Shown here in pieces: positions 1-5,354 of a stretch of DNA of 6,482 nt. Numbering within the stretch: position 1 is the stretch's first letter; each line of letters opens with the position of its first letter. The notes beneath the pieces are model-generated. The model searched no databases, was not told the DNA's origin, and worked only from the letters and a program-made list of their open reading frames with translations. The DNA comes from Ancylobacter novellus (GTDB lineage: Bacteria > Pseudomonadota > Alphaproteobacteria > Rhizobiales > Xanthobacteraceae): the NCBI GenBank assembly GCA_003241485.1, contig QFQD01000114.1:1-6482 (forward strand), written 5' to 3'. The translations under genes and the position numbers were made by a program.

Positions 1-24
1 CTGGCGGAGCGGTTGCTGGAATAG
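1..24 (+). CDS. 3' end of an upstream GIY-YIG nuclease gene copy (partial)
   Basis: The first 24 bases read LAERLLE-stop. They are identical at the nucleotide level to the last 24 bases of the complete GIY-YIG gene at 231-521, and the identity continues into the terminator and palindrome that follow. The simplest reading is the tail of a second, tandem GIY-YIG gene whose body lies outside the window. It could equally be a short fragment of the gene end carried along with the repeat. Only sequence to the left can decide between a full tandem copy and a remnant. Confidence 0.6.
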   Translation: MAERLLE

Positions 25-25
25 C

Positions 26-45
26 GTCGCCTTCGGCGGCTTTTT
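26..45 (+). terminator. Rho-independent terminator after the partial GIY-YIG gene
   Basis: Two bases after the TAG stop is a 6 bp stem, GTCGCC with GGCGGC (26-31 with 35-40, one G-T pair), closed by a TTC loop. A run of five T follows at 41-45. This is the classical intrinsic terminator layout. An identical copy follows the complete gene. Confidence 0.75.
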
Positions 46-175
46 GCGCTGGACCCCGGATCGGCGCGGCGCTCACGCGCCGCTTGTCCGGGGAACAAGC
101 ACATGCTTCCCGCGTCCCCTCTCGTTCCCCGGACAAGTGACGCCGAAGGCGGAACGCTGATCCGGGGTCCAGCGC
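46..175. repeat. Nested palindromic (REP/BIME-like) element, copy A
   Basis: The outer arms GCGCTGGACCCCGGATC (46-62) and its exact reverse complement (159-175) form a perfect 17 bp stem. Inside are two side hairpins, 66-72 with 77-83 (7 bp, loop TCAC) and CGCC-GAA-GGCG at 141-151. There is also an inner stem, CTTGTCCGGGGAACAAG (83-99) with 121-137, pairing 16 of 17. The apical loop is 100-120. The core CCCCGGA occurs four times in alternating orientation. The fold is a four-branched, cruciform-like structure. Intergenic palindromes of this general kind are common in alphaproteobacteria. What moves or maintains this one is not visible here. Confidence 0.9.
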
Positions 176-182
176 GGGACTC

Positions 183-199
183 CGCTCGCACCGCGAGCG
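183..199. repeat. 7 bp GC-rich hairpin flanking palindrome A
   Basis: CGCTCGC (183-189) pairs perfectly with GCGAGCG (193-199) across an ACC loop. The same hairpin lies at the same distance outside palindrome B (708-724), so it belongs to the repeated unit. No T-run follows, so it does not look like a terminator. Confidence 0.7.
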
Positions 200-209
200 C
201 TTCCTGATA

Positions 210-225
210 CCTTCCTTTAGGAGGG
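210..225 (+). promoter_or_regulatory. Shine-Dalgarno of the GIY-YIG gene inside a hairpin
   Basis: A very strong Shine-Dalgarno, AGGAGGG (219-225), sits 5 bases before the ATG at 231 and fixes the start. The six bases CCTTCC (210-215) can pair with GGAGGG (220-225) through a TTTA loop, with one G-U pair. The ribosome-binding site could therefore be masked in the mRNA. The pairing is seen in the sequence. Its use as a translational control is inference. Confidence 0.5.
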
Positions 226-230
226 ATCGC

Positions 231-521
231 ATGGAGCGCTATGCAGTCTACATTCTCGCCAGCACGCGCAACGGCACGCTCTATCTCGGCGTCACCAACG
301 ACCTCGCGCGTCGCATCGCCGAGCATCGCGCAGGGGTCGTTCCCGGCTTCACCCAGCGCTATGGCATCCATCGCCTCGTGCATGTCGCGTTTTTCGGCTC
401 GATCGACGAGGCCCGCGCCTGCGAGGCGCGCCTCAAGCGCTGGCGGCGTGCGTGGAAGCTGCGGCTGATCGAGGCCGGCAATCCGGAATGGGATGATCTG
501 GCGGAGCGGTTGCTGGAATAG
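231..521 (+). CDS. GIY-YIG nuclease superfamily protein (COG2827/UPF0213 type, 96 aa)
   Basis: This is a small single-domain protein of the GIY-YIG endonuclease superfamily, of the URI-domain type found in many copies in alphaproteobacteria. The GIY-equivalent is V6-Y7-I8 in YAVYILAS. The YIG-equivalent is Y18-L19-G20 in GTLYLGVTND. The expected catalytic arginine lies at R27/R28 in LARRIAEH, with H32 following, and the metal-binding glutamate is probably E65 in ACEARLKRW. The family motif NPEWDDL is near the C-terminus (84-90). At 96 residues it is the full usual length, with all core motifs intact, so it is probably an active metal-dependent nuclease. The substrate is unknown. The ATG follows a strong AGGAGGG and a terminator begins 2 bases after the stop, so it looks monocistronic. 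It lies between two copies of a nested palindrome, and a gene with an identical 3' end lies immediately upstream. Confidence 0.93.
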   Translation: MERYAVYILASTRNGTLYLGVTNDLARRIAEHRAGVVPGFTQRYGIHRLVHVAFFGSIDEARACEARLKRWRRAWKLRLIEAGNPEWDDLAERLLE

Positions 522-522
522 C

Positions 523-542
523 GTCGCCTTCGGCGGCTTTTT
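523..542 (+). terminator. Rho-independent terminator of the GIY-YIG gene
   Basis: The stem GTCGCC/GGCGGC with a TTC loop (523-537) is followed by five T (538-542), starting 2 bases after the TAG stop. It is identical to the terminator at 26-45 and should end transcription of the nuclease gene before the palindrome. Confidence 0.78.
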
Positions 543-700
543 GCGCTGGACCCCGGATCGGCGCGGCGCTTACGCGCCGCTTGTCCGGGGAACAAAGGCC
601 CGTTTCGCGGATAGGCGGCCTACGAATCCTATCTCCAGCCGCCCTCTCGTTCCCCGGACAAGTGACGCCGAAGGCGGAGCGCTGATCCGGGGGCCAGCGC
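543..700. repeat. Nested palindromic (REP/BIME-like) element, copy B
   Basis: The outer arms at 543-559 and 684-700 pair at 16 of 17 positions, with one mismatch from the G at 693. The inner arms are CTTGTCCGGGGAACAA (580-595) and 646-662. The side hairpins seen in copy A are also present. The apical loop is longer than in A (596-645) and has its own pairing, GATAGG (610-615) with CCTATC (628-633). The four CCCCGGA cores are conserved. The element fills the space between the GIY-YIG terminator and the convergent YcgN-like gene. Confidence 0.88.
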
Positions 701-707
701 GAGACTC

Positions 708-724
708 CGCTCGCACCGCGAGCG
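708..724. repeat. 7 bp GC-rich hairpin flanking palindrome B
   Basis: CGCTCGC (708-714) and GCGAGCG (718-724) with an ACC loop are identical to the hairpin at 183-199. It is the outer edge of the repeated unit on the right. The remaining bases up to 775 are GC-rich, and I see no further feature in them. Confidence 0.65.
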
Positions 725-775
725 CTTCCATGCCGCCTTCACGCGTCCACTTTCGCCCGCCCCCCCGCCGGCGCC

Positions 776-1300
776 TCAGCGCTTCGGCGGCACTGCTTCG
801 GCCGGTGCGGGCTTCGCCACCCGGCGCACCGCGCCGCGTGGCAGGCGGAGCGGCCAGCGCACCATGTGCTCGATGAAATCCTCCAGCGGCAGCTCGTCTT
901 CCAGCGCCGCCACCTTGCCGCGCACCGAGACGCCGGCGGCGTGCACGCTGTCGCGGTCGCCCGAGACGAGGTGGTGCCACCAGTAGAGGTCGCGCCCCTC
1001 CTCGACGAGGCGATAGGCGCAGGACGGCGGCAGCCAGTCGAGCGCGCGCACCGTCTCCGGCGTCAGGCGCACGCAATCCGGCACCTGCGCCTGCCGGTTG
1101 GGATAGTCGCGGCAGCGGCAGCCATCGTCGTCGAGCAGCTTGCAACCAATATCGGTATAGGCGATCGCCTCGGTGTCCTCGTCCTGCAGCTTGACGAGGC
1201 AGCACCGCCCGCAGCCGTCGCACAGGCTCTCCCATTCGGCGGCGTCCATCTCTTCCAGCGACTTGGTACGCCAGAAGGGTTCAGCGGGGTCGGAGTTCAT
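776..1300 (-). CDS. UPF0260/YcgN-like Cys-cluster (YkgJ-type) protein, 174 aa
   Basis: A member of the YcgN/UPF0260 family of small cytoplasmic proteins with a conserved cysteine cluster of the YkgJ (CxxCxxCC) type. The family is thought to bind zinc or iron, but its biochemical role is not established. With the chosen start, the family signature runs from FW (9-10) through EWESLCDGCGRCC to KLQDEDT. The cluster cysteines are C27, C30, C33 and C34, followed by C53, C61, C63 and C76. The middle (SCAYRL, WWHHLVSG) and end (FIEHMVRWPLRLP) also fit the family. The basic, Pro/Ala-rich tail after that is variable. I chose the ATG at 1300 because family homology begins at once. The 28 codons available upstream (to 1384) look non-coding, and a weak purine-rich GAAGAA precedes this ATG. 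The gene converges on the GIY-YIG/palindrome region and diverges from the PBP gene. Confidence 0.92.
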   Translation of the reverse strand: MNSDPAEPFWRTKSLEEMDAAEWESLCDGCGRCCLVKLQDEDTEAIAYTDIGCKLLDDDGCRCRDYPNRQAQVPDCVRLTPETVRALDWLPPSCAYRLVEEGRDLYWWHHLVSGDRDSVHAAGVSVRGKVAALEDELPLEDFIEHMVRWPLRLPRGAVRRVAKPAPAEAVPPKR

Positions 1301-1488
1301 CGGTTCTTCACTGTGAGAGCGCAAGGCGGCCGGAGGCTTCACGATCCGGCAATCAAACCTTAGATAGCGTCGCGCCTGCGCCATAGCGAGCCCCGATGCG
1401 GCCCTCGTGCAATGGCGAGGGCTCGGTTATAAGGACCGGGCACGCGCATGTAGGCCGGGTGCAAGCTGCCGCCCCAGGAGTATCGGGC
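1301..1488. promoter_or_regulatory. Divergent intergenic region between YcgN-like and PBP genes
   Basis: Both genes must be transcribed outward from this 188 bp. A GCCCTCG/CGAGGGC inverted repeat (1401-1407 and 1416-1422, 8-base loop) lies in the middle. It is followed by GTTATAAGG (1426-1434), which resembles a -10 box for the PBP direction. I cannot find a convincing -35 at the right spacing, so the promoter call is weak. If transcription does start just after this box, the ATG at 1396 could not be the PBP start. Confidence 0.35.
1476..1480 (+). promoter_or_regulatory. Shine-Dalgarno supporting a TTG start for the PBP gene
   Basis: AGGAG lies 8 bases before the in-frame TTG at 1489. The only upstream in-frame ATG (1396) has no recognisable Shine-Dalgarno, and the 31 codons from it (RPSCNGEGSVI...) do not resemble a PBP N-terminus. 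This motif decides the start. Confidence 0.6.
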
Positions 1489-3717
1489 TTGAACGACACG
1501 CCGCATGATTCCTCCCCCGACGCGCCGCGCCAGACGCCGCAGCCGGAGGATTCCCCCCCGCCGCGTCGCGGTGGCCGGCGGCTGAAGAACTTCCTGCTCG
1601 CCCTCGATTCGTGGATCGATTCCTCGATCTATTCCGGCGGCGTCGCCCTGCGTGCGGTGTGGGACAGCTTCGTCGCCTTCACCGAACGCTTCAATGTGCA
1701 GGGCCCGGCGCGGGTCGCCATCTCGCTCGCCTCCATCGCCATGAGCTGGGGCGCCATCGGCGCCGTGCTGATGCTGGCGCTGGCCGTGCCGGCGTTTCAG
1801 GAAACCTCGGACGACTGGCTGAAACGCTCCGAACTGTCGGTCACCTTCCAGGACCGCTATGGCAATGTCATCGGCGAGCGCGGCATCCGGCACAATGACA
1901 CGGTGCCGCTGGAGGAATTTCCCGATCACCTCATCAAGGCCGTGCTGGCGACCGAGGACCGGCGCTTCTACGACCATTTCGGCATCGACATTCCCGGCAC
2001 GTTCCGCGCCGTGCTGTCCAATGCGCGGGCCGGCGGCGTGGTGCAGGGCGGTTCCTCGCTCACCCAGCAGCTGGCCAAGAACCTGTTCCTGTCCAACGAG
2101 CGCACGCTGGAGCGCAAGATCAAGGAAGCGTTCCTGGCGCTGTGGCTGGAGTTCCACCTCACCAAGAACCAGATCCTCAAGCTCTATCTCGACCGCGCCT
2201 ATATGGGCGGCGGCGCCTTCGGCGTGGACGCGGCGGCGCAGTATTATTTCGGCAAGTCCGCGCGCGACGTGAACCTCGCCGAGGCGGCCATGCTCGCCGG
2301 CCTGTTCAAGGCGCCGTCGAAATTCGCGCCCCACGTCAACCTGCCGGCGGCGCGCGGGCGCGCCTCGGTGGTGCTCGACAACCTCGTCGATGCCGGCTTC
2401 ATGACCGAGGGCCAGGTGTTCGGCGCCCGCCGCAACCCGGCCACCCCGGTCGACCGCAAGCAGGACGACGTTCCCGAATATTATCTCGACTACGCCTTCG
2501 ACCAGGTGAAGAAGATCGTCGAGACCCTGCCGCGCGACTATGCCGAGCGCTCCTTCATGGTGCGCACCGCGCTCGATCCGAACATCCAGAAGGCCGCCGA
2601 CACCGCCGTGAGCGACAGCCTCAAGCAGTTCGGCAAGGACTATGGCGCCAAGCAGGCCGCCATGGTGGTGATGGAGCCGAACGGGGCGGTGCGCGCGCTG
2701 GTCGGCGGGCGCGACTATGGCGAGAGCCAGTTCAACCGCGCCACCGACGCGCTACGCCAGCCGGGCTCGTCCTTCAAGCCCTATGTCTACACCGCCGCGC
2801 TGATGACCGGGAAATACACCCCGCAGACCATCGTGGTGGACGGGCCGATCTGCATCGGCAACTGGTGCCCGCAGAATTACGGCCGCTCCTATGCCGGGCG
2901 CATTCCGCTCATCACCGCGCTGACCCGCTCGCTGAACACCGTGGCGGTCAAGCTGGCGGAGGCGATCGGGCGCGGGCGCATCGTCGACCTCGCCCACGCC
3001 ATGGGCGTGAAGAGCGAACTCAAGATCACCCGCGCCCTGCCGCTCGGCGCCGCCGAAGTGACCGTGCTCGACCAGGCGACGGGCTACGCCGTCTTCGCCA
3101 ATGACGGCATGTCGGTCGACCCGCACGCGGTCATCGAGATGCGCACCCCCAACGGCGATCCCGTCTGGAGCTTCGCGAAGAACGGGCCCAAGCCCAAGCG
3201 GATCATCCCGGAGAACATCATCGCCATGATCAACCCGATGCTGAACAGCGTGGTGGAAAACGGCACCGGCCGCCGCGCGATGATCCCCGGCACCAAGGTT
3301 TCCGGCAAGACCGGCACCACCAACGCCTACCGCGACGCCTGGTTCGTCGGCTTCACTGGTAATTACGTAGGGGCTATCTGGTTCGGCAATGACGACTATG
3401 CCCCGACTCGCAAGATGACCGGCGGCACGCTGCCGGCGATGACGTGGCAGAAGGTGATGGCCTTTGCCCATCAGGGCATCGAGCTCAAGCCGACGCCCGG
3501 CCTCGGCGCCCAGCCCGCGCCTGCTCTGGACGGTGCGGCAGCGCAAGCGACGCCGCTGGAGATCGATGGCGTCAAGCGCCCGGTCACCCTCTCTCCGGCG
3601 GCAGCGGAGCGGCTGATTGGCCTTTCGGGCCGGATGCTGGACGCCGCCAGCCAGCCGATCCGCCGCCCGACTGCCGCCGCCGGGCAACTGCCCGGCGCTG
3701 TTGTCGGCAGCAATTAA
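1489..3717 (+). CDS. Class A penicillin-binding protein, PBP1A family (742 aa)
   Basis: A bifunctional inner-membrane peptidoglycan synthase that polymerises lipid II into glycan strands and cross-links stem peptides in the periplasm. Numbered from the TTG start, a Pro/Arg-rich cytoplasmic tail (1-33) and an amphipathic stretch precede one membrane anchor (about 76-103). The GT51 glycosyltransferase domain follows, with motif EDRRFYDHFG (catalytic E156), GGSSLTQQLAKN (187-198), RKIKE (209-213) and ILKLYLDRAYMGGG. The transpeptidase domain has the nucleophile motif S427-S-F-K430, S481-L-N483 and K607-T-G609. All catalytic motifs are intact. It is shorter than the roughly 850-residue E. coli PBP1A, and I see no clear OB-type insert between the two domains. 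It ends in a Pro/Ala-rich tail. The start could instead be ATG 1396 (773 aa). It is probably transcribed alone: the next rightward gene begins 119 bp later with no Shine-Dalgarno coupling. Confidence 0.96.
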   Translation: MNDTPHDSSPDAPRQTPQPEDSPPPRRGGRRLKNFLLALDSWIDSSIYSGGVALRAVWDSFVAFTERFNVQGPARVAISLASIAMSWGAIGAVLMLALAVPAFQETSDDWLKRSELSVTFQDRYGNVIGERGIRHNDTVPLEEFPDHLIKAVLATEDRRFYDHFGIDIPGTFRAVLSNARAGGVVQGGSSLTQQLAKNLFLSNERTLERKIKEAFLALWLEFHLTKNQILKLYLDRAYMGGGAFGVDAAAQYYFGKSARDVNLAEAAMLAGLFKAPSKFAPHVNLPAARGRASVVLDNLVDAGFMTEGQVFGARRNPATPVDRKQDDVPEYYLDYAFDQVKKIVETLPRDYAERSFMVRTALDPNIQKAADTAVSDSLKQFGKDYGAKQAAMVVMEPNGAVRALVGGRDYGESQFNRATDALRQPGSSFKPYVYTAALMTGKYTPQTIVVDGPICIGNWCPQNYGRSYAGRIPLITALTRSLNTVAVKLAEAIGRGRIVDLAHAMGVKSELKITRALPLGAAEVTVLDQATGYAVFANDGMSVDPHAVIEMRTPNGDPVWSFAKNGPKPKRIIPENIIAMINPMLNSVVENGTGRRAMIPGTKVSGKTGTTNAYRDAWFVGFTGNYVGAIWFGNDDYAPTRKMTGGTLPAMTWQKVMAFAHQGIELKPTPGLGAQPAPALDGAAAQATPLEIDGVKRPVTLSPAAAERLIGLSGRMLDAASQPIRRPTAAAGQLPGAVVGSN

Positions 3718-3719
3718 GC

Positions 3720-3733
3720 GGGTGGCACCACCC
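3720..3733 (+). terminator. Possible weak hairpin after the PBP gene
   Basis: GGGTG (3720-3724) and CACCC (3729-3733) can pair around a GCAC loop, 2 bases after the TAA stop. No T-run follows, so it is not a canonical intrinsic terminator. It may only stabilise the 3' end. The rest of 3718-3836 shows nothing else I can name. Confidence 0.3.
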
Positions 3734-3836
3734 AGTCCGCGACCGCAACTTTCCGCCCCGGATGTTCTGCCCGGTTGACCTTCCCCGCCCGCGCCCTCAT
3801 CCATGAGGCGCCCCGTTCCATCGGATTGCCCATCCC

Positions 3837-4412
3837 GTGCGTGCCCTACTCTTCTTCCTGACGCTCGCCATCGGCGCCGCCGTCGGCCTCGGCCTCACCT
3901 GGGTCACCACGGTGAACGGCTACGGCCCGGCGGACATTCGCGCCGGCGCCTGGCAGTCCTGGCCCAAGGCTGGTACCGAGGAAGCTGACCCCTATGCCCG
4001 CGCGGCCCTGGCCCGCGCGGGCGAGCTGCCGCTGGAGCTGGCGGACGGTCTCGCTTTTGTGGCCACGACGGATGACGCCGGCCGCCCACTGGACGGGCGC
4101 TGCGACATCCGCCTGACAGGCACGGTGCCGCAGGCTCGCTTCTGGACCTTGACTGCGACCGACGGGCGCGGGCGGCTGATCGCTAATTCCGCCCAGCGCA
4201 GCGGCTTCACTAGCCCCGAGGTGGTTTGGAATCGCGACGGCACGCTCGATGTTCTCCTCGGCCCGCGCGCCCGGCCCGGCAACTGGCTCCCCACCGGCGC
4301 ACGTGAACGCATCGTCCTCACGCTGCGTCTTTACGACACCCCGGTCGGCCTTGCGTCCTCGACAAGCGATGCTCCGGAAATGCCGCGGCTGGTGACGGAG
4401 CGCTGCCCATGA
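3837..4412 (+). CDS. DUF1214 domain protein, membrane-anchored (191 aa)
   Basis: A protein of unknown function with a DUF1214 domain. A hydrophobic N-terminus (MRALLFFLTLAIGAAVGLGL, about 3-22) acts as a membrane anchor or uncleaved signal, so the rest is probably periplasmic. The DUF1214 features are in the second half: ARFWTLTATDGRGRLI, an SPEVVWNRDGTLDVLLGP segment, then NWLPTG and the closing LTLRLYDTP. The start is a GTG without an obvious Shine-Dalgarno. I chose it because the hydrophobic segment begins there; an ATG at 3803 is out of frame. The stop overlaps the start of the next gene by ATGA, so the two are translationally coupled and probably act together. In larger proteins DUF1254 and DUF1214 occur fused, which supports a partnership. 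Confidence 0.88.
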   Translation: MRALLFFLTLAIGAAVGLGLTWVTTVNGYGPADIRAGAWQSWPKAGTEEADPYARAALARAGELPLELADGLAFVATTDDAGRPLDGRCDIRLTGTVPQARFWTLTATDGRGRLIANSAQRSGFTSPEVVWNRDGTLDVLLGPRARPGNWLPTGARERIVLTLRLYDTPVGLASSTSDAPEMPRLVTERCP

Positions 4413-4954
4413 AACGGCTGATCCTGCCGATTCTCGCCGGTCTGGTGCTCGGGGTGATCGTGCATTTGGTGGCGGTACTGCTGGTGCCTTATCTGGCCGA
4501 ACGAGACGCTTATGCCCGGCTCGAGGCCATCACCGACATCAATACGGTGGCGCCGATCGATGACCCCTCGCCGGAAGGTGCCGTGCTGCCGGCCTCCGAT
4601 CCCGCCTTCGTTTCGGCGGTCTGCCTGTACGACCTTGGCGACGGGCCTATGAAGATCCGCATGCCGTCGACGGAGGACTACACCTCAATTTCCTTCTACA
4701 CGCGCCACGGCCTGCCCTTCTATGCCATCAATGACCGATCTGCCGGCCGCAGCGTGATTGAGCTGGACCTGATGAACGCGAAGCAACGCGCGGCGCTGCC
4801 GGAGAATGACGAGGTCACCGTCGCCGACCGGCTTGTGGTCGAATCGCCCTCCGACGAGGGTGTCGTAATCATCCGCGCGCTGGTACGCGAGCGCAGCGCG
4901 CGTGACGAGGTTCGGGCGCTCGTTAATGCCGCCGGCTGCGACAGCCCATCATAG
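4409..4954 (+). CDS. DUF1254 domain protein, membrane-anchored (181 aa)
   Basis: A small DUF1254-family protein of unknown function. The N-terminus (KRLILPILAGLVLGVIVHLV, about 2-27) is one membrane segment, followed by a short YLAERDAYARL linker. The soluble part carries the family-like stretch DPAFVSAVCLYDLGDGPMKI, then TSISFYTRHGLPFYAINDRS and a C-terminal RALVNAAGC. The domain is shorter than in the large DUF1254-DUF1214 fusions. The ATG overlaps the DUF1214 stop by 4 bases, indicating coupling. Its TAG stop directly abuts the stop of a possible leftward small gene (TCATAG). The role is unknown. An envelope location is inferred from the anchor. Confidence 0.87.
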   Translation: MKRLILPILAGLVLGVIVHLVAVLLVPYLAERDAYARLEAITDINTVAPIDDPSPEGAVLPASDPAFVSAVCLYDLGDGPMKIRMPSTEDYTSISFYTRHGLPFYAINDRSAGRSVIELDLMNAKQRAALPENDEVTVADRLVVESPSDEGVVIIRALVRERSARDEVRALVNAAGCDSPS

Positions 4955-5134
4955 GCCGTCGCTCACAGGAACATTGATCGTCAGCGGGGCTTCCGGCGCA
5001 GGCCGAACCCGCTGCACGACGGGGAGGATCAACACCTCACCGGTGCACGCCGGATGGAGAGAGGCGTCCCTCGCCACTCTCGGCTGTGGACCGACATATA
5101 CGCGAGGCACGGGAAACGGCACGACCGAGCCCAT
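4949..5134 (-). CDS. Small hypothetical protein, 61 aa
   Basis: A leftward ORF reading MGSVVPFPVPRVYVG and ending in APLTINVPVSDGL. I recognise no domain. It has an excellent Shine-Dalgarno (GGAGGG on the minus strand, 5139-5144) 4-5 bases from the ATG, and about 70 percent of its third positions are G or C. It ends exactly against the DUF1254 gene, with the two stops sharing TCATAG. The frame stays open upstream to an ATG at 5245 (98 aa), but those extra codons lack a comparable ribosome-binding site. It has one cysteine, many Pro and Val residues, no membrane segment and no signal peptide. I judge it more likely real than not on the ribosome-binding site and packing alone. No homology can be claimed. 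Confidence 0.5.
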   Translation of the reverse strand: MGSVVPFPVPRVYVGPQPRVARDASLHPACTGEVLILPVVQRVRPAPEAPLTINVPVSDGL

Positions 5135-5354
5135 ATCACCCTCCGCAGTGCGCACGCATTCAGGCGACCGAATGGATCGGACAGCGTGCAGAAGTCGCTG
5201 TGCGCGCACAATCCTTGCCACCGCATCGGCCCGGTTCGGCAACATTGCGCCCTTACGTCACCTGCGACATGCACATAACAATCCGTCATGGTTAACGGCT
5301 TGCTAACGATCCCCGCCTAGCTTGGTTTTGGCGGAGCTCTCTGCTTCGCAGGAC
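5135..5354. other. Intergenic region upstream of the DUF2336 gene
   Basis: This 220 bp separates the small leftward ORF from the rightward DUF2336 gene and should hold both promoters. Its right third (about 5255-5330) is more AT-rich than the rest of the window and contains the TTAA-N7-CTAAC motif. I see no RNA gene, terminator or clear sigma-70 promoter pair in it. Confidence 0.5.
5291..5307 (+). promoter_or_regulatory. CtrA-like binding site upstream of the DUF2336 gene
   Basis: GTTAACGGCTTGCTAAC contains TTAA, seven bases, then CTAAC. This is one base from the alphaproteobacterial CtrA consensus TTAA-N7-TTAAC. It lies about 50 bases before the ATG at 5355, a plausible promoter position. 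CtrA is a cell-cycle and motility response regulator in this class. Binding here is inference from a single motif match. Confidence 0.4.

Larger units (their letters stand above)
1..204 (+). repeat. Direct repeat, copy A (gene tail, terminator, palindrome, hairpin)
   Basis: Positions 1-98 match 498-595 with one difference (74 C against 571 T). Positions 117-204 match 642-729 with three differences (at 154, 168 and 177). The 18 bases between, 99-116, are unrelated to the corresponding 46 bases of copy B. The repeat therefore covers the last codons of the GIY-YIG gene, its terminator, the nested palindrome and a small GC-rich hairpin. It ends 26 bases before the next GIY-YIG start codon. The left limit is unknown because the window begins inside it. 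Confidence 0.95.
498..729 (+). repeat. Direct repeat, copy B (gene tail, terminator, palindrome, hairpin)
   Basis: Second copy of the unit at 1-204, offset by 497 bases on the left side and 525 on the right. The 28-base difference comes entirely from a longer apical loop (596-641). The shared sequence includes the last 24 bases of the GIY-YIG gene, so the repeat boundary lies inside or upstream of coding sequence. Homology stops at 729. The bases after it, up to the YcgN-like gene, are unrelated to copy A. Confidence 0.95.

Noticed and set aside
46..175. tRNA or structured ncRNA because of the cloverleaf-like fold
   Set aside because: Stem lengths (17 bp outer, 16-17 bp inner) and sequence do not match a tRNA, and there is no T-arm or anticodon consensus. 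It fits an intergenic palindromic repeat better.
1..729. CRISPR array or toxin-antitoxin module
   Set aside because: There are only two repeat copies, each long and palindromic, with a gene between them. There is no short regular repeat-spacer pattern and no antitoxin-like partner gene.
493..876. Rightward 127-codon ORF starting inside the GIY-YIG gene
   Set aside because: It passes through the terminator and palindrome, and its sequence is simply the translated repeat.
570..1235. Leftward 221-codon ORF across the palindrome and YcgN-like gene
   Set aside because: It reads through palindrome B in its C-terminal part and is an alternative frame of the YcgN-like gene, whose cysteine signature settles the correct frame.
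1360..2334. Leftward 324-codon ORF opposite the PBP gene
   Set aside because: A GC-rich antisense shadow: the PBP frame carries intact catalytic motifs throughout, and this frame is dominated by Arg, Gly, His and Ala with no domain.
2752..3804. Leftward 350-codon ORF opposite the PBP 3' half
   Set aside because: Antisense shadow of the transpeptidase domain, with no recognisable motif or ribosome-binding site.
4902..5306. Rightward 134-codon ORF overlapping the DUF1254 end
   Set aside because: It begins inside the DUF1254 gene in another frame, has no Shine-Dalgarno, a Thr/Arg/Ser-rich composition typical of antisense frames, and lies opposite the better-supported 61-codon leftward ORF.
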